Below, piece after piece: positions 58,672-64,000 of a DNA stretch of 64,000 nt (position 1 is the stretch's first letter; every line of letters begins with the position of its first letter). A model generated the notes under the pieces. That model was not told where the DNA came from. It made no database searches and saw only the letters and a list, made by a program, of their open reading frames with translations. The position numbers and the translations under genes are program-made. The stretch lies in NCBI RefSeq assembly GCF_019317285.1, contig NZ_CP079218.1, forward strand, positions 4,898,001 to 4,962,000, in the 5' to 3' direction. This stretch comes from Pedobacter sp. D749 (GTDB taxonomy: Bacteria > Bacteroidota > Bacteroidia > Sphingobacteriales > Sphingobacteriaceae).

Positions 58672-60219
58672 TTAATGCGCATCCGTAACAATGTTTGCAT
58701 TTTTCTTAAATTTCTGAAGATATAATAAAGGTATAGAGAATAACATAATCAATCCGGCTACCCAATAAGCATCGTTATAAGTAAGCAGCATGGTTTGTTT
58801 AATTACCGAACCTTCAATTGCTTTCATCGCCATCAATTTCGCATCAATAAATGATGATCCTTTGGCCATAAAACCGCTTGTTAATGCATTTAACTTCTGG
58901 ATAAATGCGGGATTATATTCATTAACGTTGGCAAGTAAACTACTCCTATGGAAACCTGAACGGATGTGGATTAATGTAGTTAATGCTGCGATACCAAACG
59001 AACCGCCTAGTTGTCGGCTCATGTTATTCAAACCGGACCCCTGACCAATCTCTGCCCCCGACAAATCCTGCATGGCTAAAGTTGTTAGTGGCACAAACAA
59101 TAAAGCCATACCGAAACCTCTAATCACCAATGGCCAGAAAAAATCTCCTGTTCCGGAAGCCAATGTAGAATTACTTAACATCCAACAGAAAACGAAAAAT
59201 AAAAACATGCCTCCTGTAGCCATAAATTGTGCAGGTACACCCTTTTTGAGCATAATACCAATGAAAGGCATCATGGCAATAGTACAAATACCACCTGCAA
59301 TAAACAGCTTACCTGTTTGTAAAGGAGTAAAGCCTAAAAGGTTTTGCGCAAATACAGGAAATACGAATACCGAGCCATATAATCCAAACCCTAAAATGAA
59401 GGAGGTAAACATACCGATAGAAAAGCTCCGTTTCTTCATAATCCTTAGGTTTACGATCGGGTATTCGGTAGCGGTTTCTCTCCAGATAAATAAAAGCAAA
59501 CCAAAAACAGATACAACAGCTAAAGCCGTAATATAAGGTGTGGAGAACCAATCTTCGCTCTCTCCTTTTTCAAGTACCGTTTGCAAGCTACCAACTGCAA
59601 TTGCCAATAATGCGATTCCCCACCAATCAACAGGCTTACCTTTTCCATCTTTTGGTGTCTCTCGAATAAAAGTATAGGTACAATAGGCGGCGAGGATTCC
59701 GACGGGAATATTTACGTAGAAAATCCAGGGCCAATCAGCAATCTCTAAAATATAACCACCAATGGTTGGACCTACGGTTGGACCAACAACGGCACCTAAA
59801 CCAAACAATGCGGTAGCAATACCCACATCCTCACGCGGCCAGGTTTCGATCAAAATAGCTTGTGCTGTTGAAATTAACCCTCCACCTGCTACTCCCTGCA
59901 AAATCCTGAATAAAATAAGTTCATTTAAAGATGTTGCGTTTCCACATAAAAAGGAAACAAGAGTAAAAACAATAATGGAGGTTAAGAAATAATTTTTACG
60001 TCCGAAACGACTCCCCAACCAGCCCGACATGGGCAGGACGATTACGTTCGCAACGGCATATCCAGTAGATAACCAGGCGATATCTTCAAGAGTAGCGCCC
60101 AGGTTTCCCTGTATCTGTGGAATTGCAACGTTTACGATCGTTGTATCAATCAACTCCAACAAAGAAGCTGTGATTACCGTAAACGTAATAATCCACTTTT
60201 TTAAACCTACTTCGGCCAT
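58672..60219 (-). CDS. EmrB-type MFS multidrug exporter (DHA2, 14 helices)
   Basis: 515 residues with about 14 membrane helices. Motif A-like loop GWLGSRFGRKNYFL near 65-78, and motif C-like GAVVGPTVGPTIGGYI near 137-152. Drug/proton antiporter of the DHA2 family, working with the EmrA adaptor and TolC channel encoded upstream. Eight bases after emrA. Last gene of the operon. Confidence 0.92.
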   Translation of the reverse strand: MAEVGLKKWIITFTVITASLLELIDTTIVNVAIPQIQGNLGATLEDIAWLSTGYAVANVIVLPMSGWLGSRFGRKNYFLTSIIVFTLVSFLCGNATSLNELILFRILQGVAGGGLISTAQAILIETWPREDVGIATALFGLGAVVGPTVGPTIGGYILEIADWPWIFYVNIPVGILAAYCTYTFIRETPKDGKGKPVDWWGIALLAIAVGSLQTVLEKGESEDWFSTPYITALAVVSVFGLLLFIWRETATEYPIVNLRIMKKRSFSIGMFTSFILGFGLYGSVFVFPVFAQNLLGFTPLQTGKLFIAGGICTIAMMPFIGIMLKKGVPAQFMATGGMFLFFVFCWMLSNSTLASGTGDFFWPLVIRGFGMALLFVPLTTLAMQDLSGAEIGQGSGLNNMSRQLGGSFGIAALTTLIHIRSGFHRSSLLANVNEYNPAFIQKLNALTSGFMAKGSSFIDAKLMAMKAIEGSVIKQTMLLTYNDAYWVAGLIMLFSIPLLYLQKFKKNANIVTDAH

Positions 60220-60226
60220 TTTAATA

Positions 60227-61264
60227 TTATTTAGTAGATACTGAAGCTTTAACGCTCATTCCAGGGCGTAACTTAGCTTGCATTTCTTTTGATGGATGGA
60301 TTTTGATTTTTACCGGAACACGTTGCACAACCTTAACGAAGTTACCAGTAGCATTATCAGGAGGCAATAAAGATCCTTTTGCACCGGTAATAGGTGAAAA
60401 GTTATATACTTCGCCTTCAATTTTTTGATCAGGATAAGCATCCACTTCGATCTCTACTTTAGAACCTTCTTTGATTTTCTCCAGTTGGGTTTCTTTAAAG
60501 TTAGCCGTTACATAAATACTTCCGTCGTTAACAATAGAGAATAAAGACTGACCTGCCTGAACCAATTGTCCTTTTTGAACATTCTTTTTAGAAACAATAC
60601 CTGTTGCTGGTGCCTTAATATCAGTATATGATAATTGAAGTTTAGCAAAATCGATATCACTCTGACGCTGGCTGATTACATTGCTGCTTACAGCCAATTG
60701 TGATTGTGTAGTACCAACCTGTTTAACTGCAGCATTGTATTGATCCACTGCTGCCTGGTAAGCTGCCTGCGCAGATTCTTTTGAAGCTTTAGCCTGATCG
60801 AAAGCTTGTTGGGTAATCGATCCGTCTTTTACAAGGTTTGCATAACGTTCGTAATCCTTATTGGCCAGGTTTAATTTAACCCTTGCCGCAGCTACGTTCG
60901 CTTTTGCAGTACTGGTATTTGCCTGAGTTGCAATAATTTGCGATTGCGCCACTCCTACACCTGCACTCGCCCCTTTTTGGCCAGATTGTGCCTGCTCTAA
61001 TTTCACTTTGTAATCGCTATCGTCAAGTTTCACTAAAACCTGTCCTTCAGTTACGTGTGTATTTTCTTCAAAATTAATATCCTTTACATAACCACCAACA
61101 CGCGCAACAACAGGACTGATATCACCATCAATCTGAGCATCATCCGTATCTACGTGTTTGCTATAATAATTCCATTCCGTAATCCCGAAGATTACACCTA
61201 TTACTAGTAAAACACCTAAAATGATGGGTACTACTATATTCTTTTTTTTCTTTTCAGTTGTCAT
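60227..61264 (-). CDS. EmrA/HlyD-type periplasmic adaptor
   Basis: 345 residues. One N-terminal membrane helix (about 10-28), then a barrel-sandwich domain (VARVGGYVKDINFEENTHVTEGQVLVKLDDSD near 49-80), a long coiled-coil hairpin (about 90-190) and a second half of lipoyl/beta-barrel (KAPATGIVSKKNVQKGQLVQAGQ near 212-234). Bridges the inner-membrane pump to the outer-membrane channel. Eight bases upstream of emrB. Confidence 0.92.
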   Translation of the reverse strand: MTTEKKKKNIVVPIILGVLLVIGVIFGITEWNYYSKHVDTDDAQIDGDISPVVARVGGYVKDINFEENTHVTEGQVLVKLDDSDYKVKLEQAQSGQKGASAGVGVAQSQIIATQANTSTAKANVAAARVKLNLANKDYERYANLVKDGSITQQAFDQAKASKESAQAAYQAAVDQYNAAVKQVGTTQSQLAVSSNVISQRQSDIDFAKLQLSYTDIKAPATGIVSKKNVQKGQLVQAGQSLFSIVNDGSIYVTANFKETQLEKIKEGSKVEIEVDAYPDQKIEGEVYNFSPITGAKGSLLPPDNATGNFVKVVQRVPVKIKIHPSKEMQAKLRPGMSVKASVSTK

Positions 61265-61272
61265 TGCTGTAT

Positions 61273-62592
61273 TTATTGCGTTATTTTTCCTGTTGATTTT
61301 AATAAGGTATAGTAAGCCAAACCTGCATCTGCCTTAGCTATCTCTAAGTTTATTTTTGCCTGATATAATAAGGTTTCAGCATCAATGCGGTCGGTAACCG
61401 AGGCCACATTGTTTTTATATTTCGATGCCAATAGTTTATCGTTTTCGGTAGCCTGTGCAATTGACGTTTCCAAAACCTGGATTTTGTTCATGGCCACCTG
61501 GTAATTTTGAAAGTTTTTGTTGATGTCGGTTTTTACCTGATCAGATAAAATATCCTTCTGAATATTAATTTCGCTTTGTTCAATTTTTGCCTGGCTTACT
61601 TTGTTTTTATTGGTCCAAAGGTTTCCGAAATTCCAGGAAACCGTTGCCCCTAAAGTAATAGGCATTAAATATTGGTTTGCCGGCGGAATAAAGTTACCGC
61701 TTGGGTTAATGTAGTAAAGGTTTGCGCCAACTCCAACGGTAGGTAAAGTATTTGCCTTAATGGTTTTGATGTTAAAATCGGCCACTTTGTTTTGAATATC
61801 AAGTTGTTTTAATTCCTGACGGTTAGCGAAAGCCTGACCGATGTATTCATTTAACGAACCCGGTGTTTTTAAGCCTAAGGTTGGGTCAACAATTTTAACT
61901 TCGGTATCTTCTGGTAAACCTAAAAGAATATCTAAGTTATAGTTGATTACTTTGCGGTTGCTCTCGATGTCCATTTGGGTTAGCGTCACGTTTGCCTGTT
62001 GCAATTGAAAACGCAGTACATCGTTTTTGGTTACAATGCCCTGTTCGAAGAAACGTTGTGCCTGTTTAATCTGAGCAGCGATCGATTCTAAATTCTGATC
62101 AACCACTTTTCTACTCTGTAAAACCTTATATAAAGAATAGTAGGTATTGATAACTGCGTAAGTGATCTCTTCCTTACTCTTATCGGCATCCAAACGTGCA
62201 ACCTCTGCCAATAATTTGGTCGATTCTTTTGCATATTTCAATTTACCACCCCCGTAAACGAGTTCCTGTACTGCAGCAGTTCCGACAAAAGCATCGGCTC
62301 TTTTAGGCAGGCGAAGAGAAGATTCGCTACCTGGTAAAGTAAAAGTAGTGGTAGGGATTTCAGCGTGGTTGTATATAAAACTTGCATTTCCGGTTGGTAA
62401 AGCATTGTCTTTAACGACCTCCAACTTTGCAACAGCCTGATCAATTTTGTTCTGAGAAAGTTTTAAGTTTTTACTATTGGCTATGCCAAGTTCTATTGCC
62501 TGGTTAATATTTAATTCCTTGCTGCTCTGTGCAAACAACGCTGCCGGAATTAATGATGCCACAAGCATTAATCTAATCGATTTGGGTATCAT
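61273..62592 (-). CDS. TolC-family outer-membrane efflux protein
   Basis: 439 residues with a signal peptide (to about LFAQSS). Two TolC repeats are visible with the usual coiled helical segments (LNINQAIELGIANSKNLK near 27-44; AEVARLDADKSKEEITYAVINTYYSL near 130-155) and the second repeat starting near 240. Outer-membrane exit duct for the EmrAB pump. Its start overlaps the TetR stop by four bases, so the operon is translated in a chain. Confidence 0.92.
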   Translation of the reverse strand: MIPKSIRLMLVASLIPAALFAQSSKELNINQAIELGIANSKNLKLSQNKIDQAVAKLEVVKDNALPTGNASFIYNHAEIPTTTFTLPGSESSLRLPKRADAFVGTAAVQELVYGGGKLKYAKESTKLLAEVARLDADKSKEEITYAVINTYYSLYKVLQSRKVVDQNLESIAAQIKQAQRFFEQGIVTKNDVLRFQLQQANVTLTQMDIESNRKVINYNLDILLGLPEDTEVKIVDPTLGLKTPGSLNEYIGQAFANRQELKQLDIQNKVADFNIKTIKANTLPTVGVGANLYYINPSGNFIPPANQYLMPITLGATVSWNFGNLWTNKNKVSQAKIEQSEINIQKDILSDQVKTDINKNFQNYQVAMNKIQVLETSIAQATENDKLLASKYKNNVASVTDRIDAETLLYQAKINLEIAKADAGLAYYTLLKSTGKITQ

Positions 62593-63215
62593 CTTTTTGT
62601 TGTTAAATAAACTGTTGTTAGATCTTTTAAGTGGGCAACCGCCCTGTCTTTAATAATTTTTTTGTCTTTCGGGTTGTTCAGGTCGAAGTTTGAACATGAC
62701 ATTACCTTATGGGGGGAAATAACAATATTGGTTATAGTGCCCATAATGGTAGCGATTACCATCCGTACATCTACCTTGTTAAAGCTGCCATCTTCAATCC
62801 CATCTGTGATAATCCGATCGATAATCTGCATGTTGTGGCTCATGGCATCTTTAATCTTATCGTACATTTCTGGCCTTTGGGTTAAAGACAATTCTCTGTG
62901 CATCATTTTATGAAATGCGGTATTATTCAATATCCTATTTACATAGCCCTCTATAACCCTGTGCAATTTTTCTAATGCCGAAATCTTATCTTCATTGATG
63001 ATTTTTAACTGAGAAGTAAAACCAGCAATACGCTCGTTCATAATCTCCACAAAAACCCCTTCTTTAGAACCGAAATAATAATTTATCATCGCCATGTTCG
63101 CTCCAGATTCCTTAGCAATCTGGCGGGTTGAAGTACCTTCGTACCCCGTCTCGCAAAACAGCTTTTCAGCTGCCTCAAGAATGGCCTGTCTTTTATCTAC
63201 TTTTTCTGTTTTCAT
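62589..63215 (-). CDS. TetR-family repressor of the efflux operon
   Basis: 208 residues. The N-terminal helix-turn-helix is ILEAAEKLFCETGYEGTSTRQIAKESGANMAMINYYFGSK. The C-terminal ligand domain is helical and unremarkable. First gene of the tolC-emrA-emrB operon. A perfect dyad lies between the -33 and -7 of its own promoter, so it probably represses its own operon until an efflux substrate binds. Which compound is unknown. Confidence 0.93.
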   Translation of the reverse strand: MKTEKVDKRQAILEAAEKLFCETGYEGTSTRQIAKESGANMAMINYYFGSKEGVFVEIMNERIAGFTSQLKIINEDKISALEKLHRVIEGYVNRILNNTAFHKMMHRELSLTQRPEMYDKIKDAMSHNMQIIDRIITDGIEDGSFNKVDVRMVIATIMGTITNIVISPHKVMSCSNFDLNNPKDKKIIKDRAVAHLKDLTTVYLTTKR

Positions 63216-64000
63216 TTCTTTTTAACGGCACAAAATTAATCAAACGATTGATTAACTTCCAAATGTTTACCTACTTCTTTTACATTCTCTTGATAAAACC
63301 TCAATTTTTAAATAAAATAATCACCCTGGGCAACGAAATAAGCTCTTCTACTAGATGTGATATTCGTAACTCTGGCAGGCTGCACGAGATCCTCATTCCC
63401 AACTCGATTCGGAGTATAATGCAAGTGCTTTAAGATTCCCGCCTGCGCCTATCCTGTGGACATATCTTTTTTTAATATTTTTAGGCGTTTCGCTAACCAA
63501 CTTTAATAAAGCACGGATTTTAACCAAGGACGCTGTCAATCCCAAGAGCCGGAGAAATCAAAAAAACAGGTGCACAACAGTAAAAATGGCATTAACAAAC
63601 CTGAAACGCAGTGGTTTTGTGTTCATAGCCGATGATTTAATTTTTTAAAAAAATATTGAACACAAAACGAAGTGTCGCTGTTTTTTTGATGCGCGTGGGA
63701 TTGCGAAAAAGGCTCATTGCTGGATTGACAAAGCGCTTTCGGCACTTTGGCGCTCCAAAGTACCATGCCCCGCGGCATAGAGCGATAGACGAATGTTATA
63801 ATTAATTGTGTCCACATAATATGCCTGCGTGGGAATAACGATCCTGCTAATGGATTCTGTAAATGATAGCCTGCGAAGGACCTTTTTAGATCACTTGCAA
63901 GGCATTTCGACAGGCTCAACATGACAATTCGAAGCGAATTACAATTTATGATAAGCCTCGACGATCGCGGCAGTTTCAAGGATTTAAAATTTAGTCTGTG
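63216..64000. other. 785-base region: efflux promoter, then no clear gene
   Basis: After the operator, about 63280-63610 shows no supported frame and no tRNA fold. 63614-63625 and 63657-63668 form a perfect 12-base inverted repeat (GTTTTGTGTTCA with TGAACACAAAAC) around 31 bases. About 63895-63925 has a fragment of the GTCAT repeat family (CATTTCGACAGGCTCAACAT). A frame at 63623-63979 is judged not to be a gene. It may be a decayed mobile element or unrecognised RNA. Confidence 0.45.
63231..63263 (-). promoter_or_regulatory. TetR promoter with operator dyad
   Basis: On the minus strand: TTTG (plus-strand CAAA 63260-63263), 21 bases, then TAATTTTG (plus-strand CAAAATTA 63231-63238). Between and overlapping them is a dyad of perfect 8-base arms, TTAATCAA (63236-63243) and TTGATTAA (63248-63255), with a 4-base spacer. 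Predicted operator of the TetR protein; ATG at 63215. Confidence 0.7.

Noticed and set aside
63623..63979. Open frame of 118 codons on the minus strand
   Set aside because: It lies over repeat fragments and inverted repeats, has no domain character, and its composition (many Ser, Arg and His clusters) is unlike neighbouring proteins.
1..64000. CRISPR array, prophage, integrated plasmid or genomic island
   Set aside because: No regular direct repeats with spacers, no integrase, capsid or transfer genes, and no tRNA junctions were seen. Base composition looks even.

Overview
The window reads as chromosomal DNA of a Bacteroidota bacterium, most likely Sphingobacteriaceae and close to Pedobacter. 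The signs are an AT-rich base composition, a fused lpxC-fabZ gene, PorX (the PglZ-type response regulator of type IX secretion), Bacteroidetes-type promoters (TTG-N~19-TAnnTTTG), and many Bacteroidota-typical envelope families (DUF3347, HYC_CC_PP-like, DUF5117-type metalloprotease). It is mostly core and envelope-related sequence. I see no phage, integrated plasmid, intact insertion sequence, CRISPR array, rRNA or tRNA.

Layout. 1-5.9 kb: a minus-strand signalling block (CheR-type methyltransferase cut by the window edge, single-domain receiver, CHASE3 hybrid kinase with three receivers, receiver-kinase). 6-8.5 kb: a zinc peptidase and gltX. 8.7-14 kb: kinase/DinB/thioesterase overlapping genes, a small membrane protein, a Crp-family regulator followed by a SugE/Gdx-type exporter, and a sigma/anti-sigma-like pair. 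14-26 kb: a hydrolase, a cold-shock protein, a run of secreted proteins (lipoprotein, phosphodiester glycosidase, zinc metalloprotease, aspartyl protease-PDZ), PBP4-type carboxypeptidase, a PLP enzyme, a histidine phosphatase, D-Ala-D-Ala dipeptidase, alanine dehydrogenase and tsaE. 26.7-36 kb: porX, then divergently an HD hydrolase, lpxD, lpxC/fabZ, lpxA, a GNAT enzyme and an orphan ABC ATPase, then a probable small-RNA unit and two tandem efp genes. 36-41.6 kb: folate cyclo-ligase, hutG-hutI, exonuclease III, a ParE-type toxin-antitoxin pair and a cyclophilin. 41.7-47.2 kb: a metal-handling cluster (HYC_CC_PP-like, periplasmic HMA, barrel-like protein, DUF3347, HMA-AraC regulator, YceI, DODA-type dioxygenase, HMA-MauE). 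47.3-55.6 kb: small proteins, a YfiT-like transferase, aldehyde dehydrogenase, a secreted Rossmann-like protein, an S9 peptidase and a peroxiredoxin-thioredoxin operon. 55.8-63.2 kb: PEP carboxylase and a TetR-TolC-EmrA-EmrB efflux operon. The last 785 bases hold the TetR control region and repeats.

Most striking: two adjacent elongation factor P genes, one of which has lost the conserved tip lysine (Asn32 in place of Lys32). Just upstream is an apparently non-coding unit of about 165 nt with its own promoter and intrinsic terminator, and a possible competing antiterminator helix. The metal cluster contains a compact regulator that joins an HMA-like CxxC module to an AraC DNA-binding domain. 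Several promoters place their -7 box only 3 to 5 bases from the start codon (lpxD, the HYC_CC_PP-like gene, the antitoxin, the HD hydrolase), predicting leaderless mRNAs. The intergenic gaps carry at least four families of dispersed palindromic repeats.

Functions below come from reading motifs and lengths by eye. No database search was run.
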